Shown: positions 1 to 8,303 of the stretch, piece by piece | Position numbering within the stretch: the stretch's first letter is position 1 | Layout of the letters: each line of letters begins with the position of its first letter | Assembly: GCA_964591275.1 (NCBI GenBank) | Contig: CAZQAE010000048.1 | Span: 1-37,182, forward strand | DNA from: G963674685 sp964591275 | GTDB lineage: Bacteria > Lernaellota > Lernaellaia > JACKCT01 | Length of the DNA stretch: 37,182 bases | Direction of reading: 5' to 3' | Notes under the pieces: model-generated | What the model was told of the DNA's origin: nothing | The model's input: the letters and a program-made list of their open reading frames with translations, nothing else | Databases searched by the model: none | Program-made: the position numbers and the translations under genes

Positions 1-2
1 GC

Positions 3-71
3 GCCAACTCAAAAAAGCGCTGGAAGGACCTTTCCAAGATCGTGCGTGAATTCAATACCAACAGGAGATAG
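3..71 (+). CDS. C-terminal end of a truncated gene (uncertain)
   Basis: Frame 3 is open from the window edge to a TAG at 69-71 and encodes about 22 residues rich in Lys and Arg, ending in EFNTNRR. The composition is plausible for the end of a real protein, but the stretch is too short to assign. It would be the tail of a gene lying to the left of the window, convergent with the ATPase cassette. It could equally be a chance open frame. Confidence 0.22.
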   Translation, partial: ANSKKRWKDLSKIVREFNTNRR

Positions 72-90
72 CAAGATATCAAGTCAGGGG

Positions 91-183
91 CTAATGGAGT
101 TCCCAGGCGATCCGCCGGTACAGCTCAGGGTAGAAAGAATCTGTGCCGTATTTGCGTCTAATAGTTGGCTTGGCTTCGCCCAC
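91..183 (-). CDS. Possible 30-residue small protein downstream of the KGGVGR ATPase
   Basis: A GTG at 181-183 opens a 30-codon frame ending in TAG at 91-93, starting 23 bases after the ATPase stop. Its C-terminal half reads RKYGTDSFYPELYRRIAWEL, an amphipathic, aromatic-rich sequence that looks protein-like rather than random. There is no clear Shine-Dalgarno sequence before the GTG. The frame stays open further upstream, overlapping the end of the ATPase in another register. It could therefore be a small third component of the cassette, a frameshifted or decayed extension, or chance. Function is unknown. Confidence 0.28.
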   Translation of the reverse strand: MGEAKPTIRRKYGTDSFYPELYRRIAWELH

Positions 184-206
184 ATTATTTAACCAATAGG
201 AAAGAC

Positions 207-2774
207 TTACTGTAGTTCCTCGATGTCTGGAATATAGGCCATCTTGGGGCGGAGACTCCTTTTTTCATTCCTTGCTTTGAAGCGCGATTCCTTCCACGGC
301 TTAGCTTTATGGATACCCGCGAGAAACCTGTCCATTGCAATTGTGTGATTATTGGAAGGAACGCTTTTCTTACGAAACTCCCACACTTTTTCCAAGACCG
401 CAAATTCAAAGTTAGTTTGAAAATTGAATTTCAACATCGGCAGGTTTCGAAAGTATTCGCTCAACATCCTTAAATGCGACTCGGAATCCTTGGAGTTTTG
501 CAAAGCGCGACTCATTGCGAATATAATCCCCAATTCACAACGTAAAGGATTGGAAATTTTAAGTTTACTCCAATTGTTGGTCCACGTTGAGACACCGGAT
601 TCATCGTCTTGCGCAAATGCCACTAAAGCCAAGTCTCTAAAATCTTCTTCATTTGTGGGTGGTAACAAGGTCATTGATTTCTTTTTCCCGGCCAGAATTG
701 AAACTATGAAGGCCATTGACATTTCATATATGCCAAAATTTTCCTTCGCAACTTTCAGGAATGCCTCATAGGATGATTTCAAATCCCCTTCAATAAATTT
801 TATAGCCCCGTTCGTCATCAAATAGGCTTTTGTTTTTCCTAAACGATTTTGAGCAATCTCAAGTAATTGGCGTGAGTAATCGAAACGTTTCAACAGGGTC
901 AGGCGGAAAGACTCAAGCAGATAGATAATTTTGTCATTTGGGAATAATTGTTCATGTTTCCTAAATTTCTGATCGGCTAAATCATGAAGGCCGCACTTCC
1001 TCAAGAGACTAATTGATTCTCTGGAAACTTCAGCCGTTTCTGTCAATTCTCCTATGCGCAAAGTATTTCGTAAAGACCAATCATAATGGCCTAAATACTC
1101 AAGGCAATCTGATTGTTCATTTATGGTTTTCACCAATTCGCTTTTCGTCTTTTCCGTTTCCCGCATTTTTGTAATTTCCTTAATGTAGAAATCCAGTTGA
1201 CGCACGGATTCGCCATGTCTGCTTACATGTTCAAGAGCTTCTGCCAGGAGAAAATAGGTAGATCCCACGGTCGATTTATATGATTTTGCATACTGGATGA
1301 CGTGGCGGAAGTGTTCTATCGCCAGATTCATATCGACTGCTCTTCCGTGAGAGTCAGTAATTTCTTTTTGCACCCCTGTTTTCGCAAGTTCCATCACGAC
1401 CTGTCCGGCAATATGCCTGGCTCTATCTTGGAACTCAATGTCCTTTGGAACCAGATCGATAGCCTCATCAATCAAGGACAAACCTGCATCATGCATGGAT
1501 TTGCCATGAAATATACAATGATGCAGAAGAGCCTGAGCCAAGGTGATTTTATCGTTTGGCCAAGCACCTTTACGTATTTTTTCCCGCCGCTGAGAAATTA
1601 TTTCTTCCAAGTAATTGCGGGCTATGGCTTCGATTGCAGGCCTGTCTGGATCAACATATCCACTTTCCAAGTCTTCCCAAATACTCAGGGCAAAAGGATC
1701 GAATTCAAAACGCTTTTTCCAAAACTTTAAGGCGATTTTGTGGTCCTTAAGTTCATTGTAATAAAACAACTCCACACTTCTTGCAGCTTGCGCATCCTTG
1801 TCGGCATTTATTCGACGCAGGTGATTTGTCAAGTCAACAATAGACTTATAGATACTGGATCCTCTGTCGATCGATTCTTGAAGATCGCCATTGTCCTTTA
1901 GATAGCGCCACTCACCAAGGACGCCTGCCTCATCTCTATGCACTCGATGAATAAAGAGTTGGAACATCCTTTGCGCAGGCGACAGTTTCTCGATATTTTT
2001 TGTTTCCTTTCCAGACTCGATTTCCTTTTCAAGATCGGGGAAAAAGATTGTCGCAGCCATTTTCAACCAACCCTGTAACTCTTTGCTTGTGCTTGGTGGA
2101 ACAGGTGTGGCAATGGGCACAACGCATCCGCGGTTAACTTCTGGCTCAATGTCTTTTTGGCGTGTTAAAAATGTGTAATAGATTTCCTTGATGCCCTCAA
2201 GATTGCCATTGTTGAGGCGAAAGCATGGCACCAGTACGTCCGCTAAAACGATTGCGCTGGCATATGTCATTTCCGCAAGGCCCGCACGAGAGTCCACAAG
2301 GATGTAATCCCATTCCTTATTCAGAATATTGCGTAAATCACCGAAAAACCCTTTTTTAGCGGGCCAAACGCGACTCGTCGATGATATTGCGGAACCGATT
2401 GCCTCATTTACTTCGTGAGATTTCTTTGGGAGCACCTTCACGCCGGCAGGAAGAATACTGAGGTTCTTTGCGCCGGATACGTTGACAATGTGTTTGCTTT
2501 TTTTGGATGTTAGGGCTTTCCGAAGCCATTCCTCCCTTGTGTTATAGGCTTTTTTTGGATCTTGATAATTCAGAATGAGATCGGCAAAGCCCTTTGAGCT
2601 TTTCAAGTCCAATTCAGGAAAATAGGGTTGAAATCCCGGGGCGTCTAAATCCATGTCGATCAGAAGGACACGAAGACCGGCTTCGCGCACTTTGCTGGCA
2701 AGCAGCAATCCGGTATGCACCAGAGTCATCGTCCGTCCAACGCCACCTTTATGCGAAACAAATGTGTAAATCAT
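207..2774 (-). CDS. KGGVGR-variant ParA/MinD-like ATPase with long helical (TPR-like) C-terminus
   Basis: This 855-residue protein begins with a SIMIBI-class P-loop domain of about 220 residues. The deviant Walker A motif is HKGGVGRT (residues 8-15), where Arg14 replaces the usual P-loop Lys of KGGVGKT. LIDMDLDAPG (38-47) is the switch I/A' region, and YILVDSRAG (158-165) is the Walker B region, with SRAG instead of the usual PPG. The remaining roughly 630 residues are predominantly helical and look like degenerate TPR or other helical repeats; no enzymatic motif was seen there. AAGGA precedes the ATG. It is the last of three co-directional genes after a nitrilase and a winged-helix protein. 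Family knowledge: KGGVGR variants form a subfamily distinct from plasmid ParA and are often found in variable conflict-type loci. The inference is an NTP-dependent sensor or scaffold rather than a partition protein. Confidence 0.8.
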   Translation of the reverse strand: MIYTFVSHKGGVGRTMTLVHTGLLLASKVREAGLRVLLIDMDLDAPGFQPYFPELDLKSSKGFADLILNYQDPKKAYNTREEWLRKALTSKKSKHIVNVSGAKNLSILPAGVKVLPKKSHEVNEAIGSAISSTSRVWPAKKGFFGDLRNILNKEWDYILVDSRAGLAEMTYASAIVLADVLVPCFRLNNGNLEGIKEIYYTFLTRQKDIEPEVNRGCVVPIATPVPPSTSKELQGWLKMAATIFFPDLEKEIESGKETKNIEKLSPAQRMFQLFIHRVHRDEAGVLGEWRYLKDNGDLQESIDRGSSIYKSIVDLTNHLRRINADKDAQAARSVELFYYNELKDHKIALKFWKKRFEFDPFALSIWEDLESGYVDPDRPAIEAIARNYLEEIISQRREKIRKGAWPNDKITLAQALLHHCIFHGKSMHDAGLSLIDEAIDLVPKDIEFQDRARHIAGQVVMELAKTGVQKEITDSHGRAVDMNLAIEHFRHVIQYAKSYKSTVGSTYFLLAEALEHVSRHGESVRQLDFYIKEITKMRETEKTKSELVKTINEQSDCLEYLGHYDWSLRNTLRIGELTETAEVSRESISLLRKCGLHDLADQKFRKHEQLFPNDKIIYLLESFRLTLLKRFDYSRQLLEIAQNRLGKTKAYLMTNGAIKFIEGDLKSSYEAFLKVAKENFGIYEMSMAFIVSILAGKKKSMTLLPPTNEEDFRDLALVAFAQDDESGVSTWTNNWSKLKISNPLRCELGIIFAMSRALQNSKDSESHLRMLSEYFRNLPMLKFNFQTNFEFAVLEKVWEFRKKSVPSNNHTIAMDRFLAGIHKAKPWKESRFKARNEKRSLRPKMAYIPDIEELQ

Positions 2775-2834
2775 TATCCATTCCTTGTTAGCATAGCTAC
2801 TGGGCGAGCTTGACTTGTAATACTTCTCATGTAT

Positions 2835-3545
2835 TTAAGAACCGCTTGCAGCATTGTAATGACCATTATTGAATGACTCCATTACCTTCTCAATCTTTTC
2901 AGAATCTATCCAGGCCGATCTTCCCAAGTGTTTCGAGTCTCCTGTTTTCTTTCCGCTCTTTTTCGCAGCCATCTGAACTTCCTCTTCTTCAACCTGCTCC
3001 ATAACCTGTCGCCCAACGAAACTGAGGCGTGAATATAGCTCCCGTCCCATTCGTACTCGAACAATCATACGCGCTTGTTCCAACTCGCTAAGGTCTCTGG
3101 AGATTTGGCCTTCATCTTTATTTAGCTGACTGGCGATATCTTTTGATCGCATCTCTTCTTTCTGCAACACAAGGAGGATAGCTTTATTCTTATCTTGTTT
3201 AAGGACGCTTTCGTAATCTCCTGGCTTTATCCTCTGCAAGGAACCGGATAGGACATCCATCATTCCAACAATGCGGCCCATGAAAAAAGGACACTGCTCC
3301 TCGACCTCTTCCTCACTGTAGGCGGAAAGCATTGTATAGGTTCGCCGCAATGCCTTGTATCCATTTGACAACTTTTTTCGGTCATTGGATTCAAGGGCGC
3401 TCAACAAGGCGTGAGCGGCAACTGAAAATTCGCCTTCAATCTCCTGGATTTCAAGGGGGTTTTTCAAAAGCTCGCTTCTCAAATTTAAAACAGCTTCCCA
3501 TTCATTTTTGCCAGCCACTTTAGCCCCCTTTTTCAATAACTCCAT
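2835..3545 (-). CDS. Winged-helix DNA-binding protein (MarR/ArsR-like), probable cassette regulator
   Basis: This protein has 236 residues. Residues 1-110 are helical, acidic and unassigned. Residues about 115-180 form a winged helix: a helix around ILLVLQKEEMRSKDIASQL, a recognition helix at about 144-160 (DEGQISRDLSELEQA), and a wing (IVRVRMGRELYSRLS). The C-terminus is charged and ends in a Gly/Ser tail. It lies between the nitrilase and ATPase genes on the same strand, with gaps of 96 and 60 bases. No convincing Shine-Dalgarno sequence precedes the ATG at 3543-3545. Inverted and direct TTGAC-type repeats sit directly upstream, which suggests autoregulation. It could instead be a structural DNA-binding subunit of the system. 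The domain call is good; the role is inferred. Confidence 0.7.
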   Translation of the reverse strand: MELLKKGAKVAGKNEWEAVLNLRSELLKNPLEIQEIEGEFSVAAHALLSALESNDRKKLSNGYKALRRTYTMLSAYSEEEVEEQCPFFMGRIVGMMDVLSGSLQRIKPGDYESVLKQDKNKAILLVLQKEEMRSKDIASQLNKDEGQISRDLSELEQARMIVRVRMGRELYSRLSFVGRQVMEQVEEEEVQMAAKKSGKKTGDSKHLGRSAWIDSEKIEKVMESFNNGHYNAASGS

Positions 3546-3547
3546 TG

Positions 3548-3588
3548 TTGACTGATCGTTGATTGCATAGCGTCAACAATTTGTCAAG
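3548..3588 (-). promoter_or_regulatory. Candidate operator upstream of the winged-helix gene
   Basis: GTTGAC (3548-3553) and GTCAAC (3572-3577) form an inverted repeat around an inner GTTGA (3558-3562). On the minus strand two TTGAC words, TTGACA and TTGACG, follow each other closely. The cluster abuts the start codon of the winged-helix gene. A -35-like TTGACA is present, but no -10 was found at proper spacing. The call rests on repeat symmetry and position only. Confidence 0.3.
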
Positions 3589-3641
3589 AGTTCCACCAAT
3601 TTAATTTTCATCCTTGCTTCCTGGAGGTTTTTCCTTGTTTA

Positions 3642-5252
3642 TCATTTAATTACACTTTTCCAGTTCTTTGGCTGAAAAGCCGTGTGGGAAAAAAGAGGCG
3701 TCTTTGTTTTGGAGCTATTATTTACACTGAAATTAAAATATTTATGCGACTCTCCCCCTACAACAGCGATTCCAACTCCAAAATTTCTAGAGCCTTTTCC
3801 TTTCAATGCAATTGCCTTTAACGGCAACACAAGGCTATTGGCAACGATGGTTGTAATATTTGAACATTCGGACAATGGCTTTGCGCATCGATGTTCCCGT
3901 CCTTCCCGTTCAGTATTTCCGCTTAAGACCGGTGAGAAAACCCACTCCGGTTGAAAGTGGGTGATGGCGTTGTTTTTTGGTATTGGCTGAAAGAGATCCT
4001 CGCAAATAAGCACCATCATGCGGCCCAGGACCCCGCCCGCTACCACGAGTTCCTTCGCGGAATGAAAATCTTCCTTGTGAGCAATTCCCGCCTTTTTTGG
4101 CCTCATCCCGTATTCGTTCATACGTTTAACAGATATTGAATAGTGATTGCACTTGCATTGTCGCCAGAGTTCAACGCCGCCTTCCCCATACACCACGCAC
4201 TCATTGTAAGGAAGGACTTGGTTTTTCCTTTTTGTTAAGCCGGAGCCTGCTACTACGAGCTTCAGAGAAAGATGATCCTTGGGATCATTTTCAGTCAAGT
4301 TTTTCATAGCCTCGGAAATTGCGCGAGAAACCTTTGGCGTCACAACGATTTCGGGGAAAACCGCTATATTGACCTCGTTTTCCTCAAGCAAATATATTAC
4401 CTCTTTAGCCCGCTGGCACAGTTTTTTCACTATGTCGTCTTTGATTTCTGCCTTTATTCGTGGTTCTCCTCTTGGATAAATGGGATTTAAAATCACGTCA
4501 TCGGCATCCTCGGCCAAAGGAACAACCGCTATTCTCAAATCACTCGATGACAGGTCCTCGAATATTTGCGAGCCGAAACCGCGTCGTTCAGGAAGCATTT
4601 TGTATTGGACTTCGAAAGCCTCGTCATCGACCTCATATCGATTCTTATGACAACAAAGGCTCTCAAATTTATCTTTCAAATTATCGCCACTTTTGTTTTC
4701 ATTTCGGATTGGAATTTTGAAAATAGGAGGCTTGGGAAAAACCAACCCCCATCTTTTATTTTTGCCGTAGCTTCCCTCTTTGCGATAATGGGCAAGAAGT
4801 TTTTGAAGTCCTTCAGGTAGTAACACAGAGATAGGTGGTGACGCAGGGAATGTCCTGGGGTGAACATCTGACATCACGTTATCAATGCACTGAGCGACAA
4901 CGAAAGCTCTCCTAACAAAACCATTCACCTCGCAGGGCCGTAACTTTGCAGGACATTTATCAGGAAGACTTAGATAAGAAATGATGGAATCAGGAACTCC
5001 TCCATAATTGTCTTTCTCCAGTATAGACTTGATTTTTTCTCCTTCTTTACAATTCGAGCCAACCCAGTCTTCAGAACATATTTCAGTCGTATGCGGTTTA
5101 AGATAGGGCCATAGCATGGCAAAAAAATCAGGCATCCACTTCGCGACCGTTTTTAGTGTTCCTTCGGAAGGAAATTGTTTAGTCACTGATTTATTTCCTT
5201 TCTTTTTTAGGAGGGCAATTCGCGCAAAATTTACTTTGCTAAAATCGCCCAC
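3642..5252 (-). CDS. Nitrilase (carbon-nitrogen hydrolase) fold protein with unknown N-terminal domain
   Basis: This 536-residue protein starts at a GTG (5250-5252), with GAGG 11 bases upstream. Residues about 238-536 carry the nitrilase fold with a complete Glu-Lys-Cys triad: E301 in VFPEIVV, K367 in RQCKCNHY and C417 in VLICEDL. The fold hydrolyses or transfers C-N bonds (amides, nitriles, carbamoyl groups) through a cysteine thioester. The first roughly 235 residues match nothing I recognise. Typical free-standing nitrilases have 260-330 residues, so the N-terminal half is an addition. It is the first gene of the minus-strand cassette with the winged-helix protein and the KGGVGR ATPase. 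A nitrilase domain is fused to the reverse transcriptase in type 1 defence-associated RTs, so a defence role has precedent. No RT catalytic motif is visible here. Substrate is unknown. Confidence 0.75.
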   Translation of the reverse strand: MGDFSKVNFARIALLKKKGNKSVTKQFPSEGTLKTVAKWMPDFFAMLWPYLKPHTTEICSEDWVGSNCKEGEKIKSILEKDNYGGVPDSIISYLSLPDKCPAKLRPCEVNGFVRRAFVVAQCIDNVMSDVHPRTFPASPPISVLLPEGLQKLLAHYRKEGSYGKNKRWGLVFPKPPIFKIPIRNENKSGDNLKDKFESLCCHKNRYEVDDEAFEVQYKMLPERRGFGSQIFEDLSSSDLRIAVVPLAEDADDVILNPIYPRGEPRIKAEIKDDIVKKLCQRAKEVIYLLEENEVNIAVFPEIVVTPKVSRAISEAMKNLTENDPKDHLSLKLVVAGSGLTKRKNQVLPYNECVVYGEGGVELWRQCKCNHYSISVKRMNEYGMRPKKAGIAHKEDFHSAKELVVAGGVLGRMMVLICEDLFQPIPKNNAITHFQPEWVFSPVLSGNTEREGREHRCAKPLSECSNITTIVANSLVLPLKAIALKGKGSRNFGVGIAVVGGESHKYFNFSVNNSSKTKTPLFSHTAFQPKNWKSVIK

Positions 5253-5361
5253 CGGCGTAAGATCCTCTAATTAACTTAACCCAATAACATGACTTTCCCA
5301 CACGTGCAAGGCAATCCCAAGTCATTAATTTCATAGGGTTGGAGCACATGTTACATTGAAA

Positions 5362-5367
5362 AGTATA
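5362..5367 (-). promoter_or_regulatory. Possible -10 element for the nitrilase cassette
   Basis: The minus strand reads TATACT here, in the AT-rich gap between the cassette and the FG-GAP lipoprotein gene, about 110 bases upstream of the nitrilase start. No good -35 lies 16-18 bases before it, so this is a weak call. Confidence 0.2.
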
Positions 5368-5423
5368 CTCTAGAAATTCTCTGATCAGACACCGCAACAA
5401 GCTGGCAATAAAGTTGACAACAC

Positions 5424-7958
5424 TTAATATGCGCTCATCACTTCTTCTCCTTCAGTCAGGAGCGCGAAGGTATTGATCGGCGGAGTGCTCCAGACTTCCG
5501 TGCCGCCGCCGGGCCAGGCGACGGTCACGCTGTCGATCGTCGTACGCTGCCCGAGTCCGAACTCGACGGCGATGGAGGGCTGGCTGTTGGCATGGCCGCG
5601 CCCGCACTGCACTTCGCGAATTTGCGTGAGGTCGCCGGATACCAGCGTCACGCGCGCGCCGCAGGCGTTGCGGTTCACGAGGTCGCCGGTTCCCTCCAGC
5701 CGGAAGGTCGCCCAGTTGTTGTGCAGGCCGTCGTCGTTAAGCCAGTCGTTTCGCCACAGGTGCACATTATTGGGAGAACGCCGCGTGACCAGCAGGTCTA
5801 AGTCGCCGTCTTTGTCGTAGTCGCCCCAGGAATGGTTCGTGCAATCGTGCATATCGATGCCGGACCAGTAGGTCACATCCTGGAAAGTCCCGTCGTCCTG
5901 CTGTTCGAAGAGCCGCCCATAGTGCCCCGAGTAAAGGTCGGACACGAAGAAATCGAGTCGCGTGTCGTTGTTGAAGTCGATGAAGGACACTTCGATTTCG
6001 CCCTCGTCGAAGGCGATGTTATAAGCCTCCGTCACGTCGGTGAAAACGTAATCGGGCGCTCCGGCGCTAACGCACAGCGTGCTCGGTTCGGTGCCCGGCA
6101 AGTAGCGGGGATGCGTGATGTTGGCGATGTACGCATCCAGGTCGCCGTCGTTGTCGATGTCGCCGAAGTCCGCGGAAAAGGAGATGCCCGGACTGTTTCC
6201 CCAGGGGGAATCAAGCCCGATTTCGTTTGCAACGTTGTCGAAGTTCCCGTCTCCGGTGTTTTTCCACATGCGGTTGTATTGTCCGCCGTAATTCGCCACG
6301 TACACGTCCATCAGGCCGTCGTTGTTGTAATCCGTAACGGCTGCGCCGTAACACGGGCGGGGGGAATGAGCTTCGTCGTTTTGCAACATGGCCGTGTCGA
6401 TCACGTCGCTGAAAGTTCCGTCCCCGGCGCCTTTGAAAAGATGATCAGGAAAGGCCGGACCCACCGGATAGTAAATCCACCAGTTGCCTACGTAAATATC
6501 CACGTAGCCGTCGCCGTCAAAATCCGCGGCAGTGGCTGTGGCCGTTGTCGGCCTTGTCGTATAAGGATCGCCTTCTTCCGGCTGCACTTCAAAGGCAATG
6601 TCCACACCGTTAGCCGGCACTTCACTAAAAGTCATGTCGCCGTTGTTGGTTAATACCGTCGAGCCGTAATCCAGCTGACTTTCCACGGCCTCCGGCGTAC
6701 TCACGCCCAGGTAGGCGTCCTGGTCCCCGTCGTTGTCCATGTCCACGAAAAGACCGAACATGGCGCCGTATCCGTTCAAACCCGTTGCGTCAGTGATATC
6801 CCAGAAGGTTCCGCCGCCGTTGTGATACACGGTGAATCCGCTTTCGTCGTAGCCGCCGGTGTTGAGCACGATGTCATCCCAACCGTCGTTGTCGAGATCG
6901 GTCCACACCGTCCTTTGGCGATTTACGCCAAGGCCAATGCCCGATTCCTCAGTTACATCGGTGAAGCTCACGCCTGTTTTTTCACAAAAATAATTTCCCG
7001 TCACGCGCACCATGAAGTTGCGTAAAGTGGTGCCGTACTTGAAGGGATAGTTATCCCGCGCCCATTCCCGGCTATAAAAGCGGCTAGTGCCGTCCACATT
7101 GCTGTGGCGATCCTGGCCGAGATAGGGGCTGGATTCTATATGCTCGATTCCAACCCAAAAACGATCCGCCGGATTGCGCAGAAATTCGGTCGCCGGCAGA
7201 TTGACGCGCACCCAGCCCGCGTCGTCGGGAAGCTGCACACGGATGGGATCGATCAAGTCTCCATTCTTGTCCGGCGCTGAGCGCACAAGGTCGGGAAAGA
7301 TGCGGACAAGAACCTCTCCGCATCCGCCATAGAAAAAAAGCTCCATATACTTAACGTGCATGGGGTGTTCCGGCTGGATAAGCACGCCTTCAATATCTCC
7401 GCCCGCACGATCATCGAAGCCGTATTCCTTTTCGCCCTCGAAATACTCGAAGACCACCGGCGAAAAAGCCGTCGGATCGTCGTTGCCCGGGCAATACTGC
7501 GCGTAAAGGTCCGGCTGATCCTCCACATCGGGGATGTCGCCGTCTGGGAAGGTCGTTTCATCTACGCATTCGGCCGCCGTGTCGTCGTCGGCGTCGTCGT
7601 CGGCGTCATCGTCGGCGTCATCGTCAACATCATCGTCAACATCATCGTCAACATCATCGTCGCTCCCCAGACTGAGGCACACGGCCAGTTGGTCACAGCT
7701 CGAAGCGCCAAGCACGCACTGCTGCGTTGCCTCGGAAAGGTCCGCCCAATAGGCTTCGCATTGATCCATATTGCTGATGCCCAAGTCGCCGCTAAAATCG
7801 CAGGCGACAATATTTTCGCAGAAAAATTTGCTGTCGCCGCTACCGCCGTCATCGTTATCATCGTCGTCATCGTCGCCGCAGGCGAAGAAAAGCGACGTCA
7901 ATGCCAGAGCTAAAATGACCGGCAGCCAATGAATTGCGTTTTGTTTATCAATCGACAT
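5424..7958 (-). CDS. Secreted lipoprotein with FG-GAP/VCBS repeats and ASPIC/UnbV-like C-terminus
   Basis: I place the start at ATG 7956-7958, preceded by AGGAGA at good spacing, giving 844 residues; a longer open frame upstream lacks these signals. The N-terminus is a lipoprotein signal: a hydrophobic core, then SLFFAC with the lipobox Cys27. An Asp-rich stretch, a small Cys-containing module and a second Asp-rich linker (DDDVDDD/DDDADDD units) follow. The rest contains about seven calcium-binding FG-GAP/VCBS motifs, for example DLDNDGWDDIVLN, DMDNDGDQDAYLG, DFDGDGYVDIYVG, DYNNDGLMDVYVA, DIDNDGDLDAYIA and DYDKDGDLDLLVT, expected to form a beta-propeller. The last roughly 70 residues (GARVTLVSG ... 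VTVAWPGGG) match the ASPIC/UnbV-type end often found after such propellers. It is probably an outer-membrane surface lipoprotein. Ligand is unknown. Confidence 0.88.
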   Translation of the reverse strand: MSIDKQNAIHWLPVILALALTSLFFACGDDDDDDNDDGGSGDSKFFCENIVACDFSGDLGISNMDQCEAYWADLSEATQQCVLGASSCDQLAVCLSLGSDDDVDDDVDDDVDDDADDDADDDADDDTAAECVDETTFPDGDIPDVEDQPDLYAQYCPGNDDPTAFSPVVFEYFEGEKEYGFDDRAGGDIEGVLIQPEHPMHVKYMELFFYGGCGEVLVRIFPDLVRSAPDKNGDLIDPIRVQLPDDAGWVRVNLPATEFLRNPADRFWVGIEHIESSPYLGQDRHSNVDGTSRFYSREWARDNYPFKYGTTLRNFMVRVTGNYFCEKTGVSFTDVTEESGIGLGVNRQRTVWTDLDNDGWDDIVLNTGGYDESGFTVYHNGGGTFWDITDATGLNGYGAMFGLFVDMDNDGDQDAYLGVSTPEAVESQLDYGSTVLTNNGDMTFSEVPANGVDIAFEVQPEEGDPYTTRPTTATATAADFDGDGYVDIYVGNWWIYYPVGPAFPDHLFKGAGDGTFSDVIDTAMLQNDEAHSPRPCYGAAVTDYNNDGLMDVYVANYGGQYNRMWKNTGDGNFDNVANEIGLDSPWGNSPGISFSADFGDIDNDGDLDAYIANITHPRYLPGTEPSTLCVSAGAPDYVFTDVTEAYNIAFDEGEIEVSFIDFNNDTRLDFFVSDLYSGHYGRLFEQQDDGTFQDVTYWSGIDMHDCTNHSWGDYDKDGDLDLLVTRRSPNNVHLWRNDWLNDDGLHNNWATFRLEGTGDLVNRNACGARVTLVSGDLTQIREVQCGRGHANSQPSIAVEFGLGQRTTIDSVTVAWPGGGTEVWSTPPINTFALLTEGEEVMSAY
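7580..7662. repeat. 12-bp tandem repeats encoding the Asp-rich linker
   Basis: About seven 12-base units (gtcgtcgtcggc and gtcatcgtcaac variants) encode DDDV and DDDA on the minus strand. The unit length is a multiple of three, so copy-number change would lengthen or shorten the linker without breaking the frame. Confidence 0.8.
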
Positions 7959-8303
7959 GGGATATCTCCTGCTCTGAAAGATAATGATTCCAAACATTTT
8001 CGCTCCTGTCAGGCACGCGAAACCATAGCCCAATCCATAAGAGTCACGCAAGAATAACAAATTGCCAAAAATTTCGCGATGTTTTCAATTCCCGCTTCGT
8101 TTTCTCTCTCATTTTGGCCTGCGGGGCGCCTGTCATCAGTGAGGAGCGAAGCGGAGTCTCAGCTCTTCACTCCATTGTTACGAGTCTCCTGATTTTGCGA
8201 TCCTTTCTTGACCTTTTGATGTCCCTATTGTAAGGGGGTGAAGCTATTGCCGGGTCTGGCACATTCCCCGGCTTCCGATGTTCACCCAAAGGCGAGAAAC
8301 ACT
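7959..8303. other. Divergent intergenic region between the FG-GAP lipoprotein and tig
   Basis: This 345-base stretch has no supported gene. It should carry both promoters. On the plus strand TTGACC (8208-8213) resembles a -35, but the downstream candidates (TGTAAG, TAAGGG) are poor -10s. No convincing minus-strand promoter was found. The Shine-Dalgarno sequences of both flanking genes are visible at its ends. Confidence 0.5.

Noticed and set aside
5412..5420. Plus-strand TTGACA near 5413 as a promoter
   Set aside because: It would read into the antisense strand of the lipoprotein gene. The palindrome GTTGACAAC explains the match, and no -10 follows at proper spacing.
5832..6653. Open frame of 273 codons antisense to the FG-GAP lipoprotein gene
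   Set aside because: Val/His-rich shadow of the repeated Asp codons (GTC/GTT on the opposite strand). It has no domain and no Shine-Dalgarno sequence.
7580..7662. CRISPR-like array
   Set aside because: Units of 12 bases without unique spacers, in frame within a coding region; this is a coding tandem repeat.
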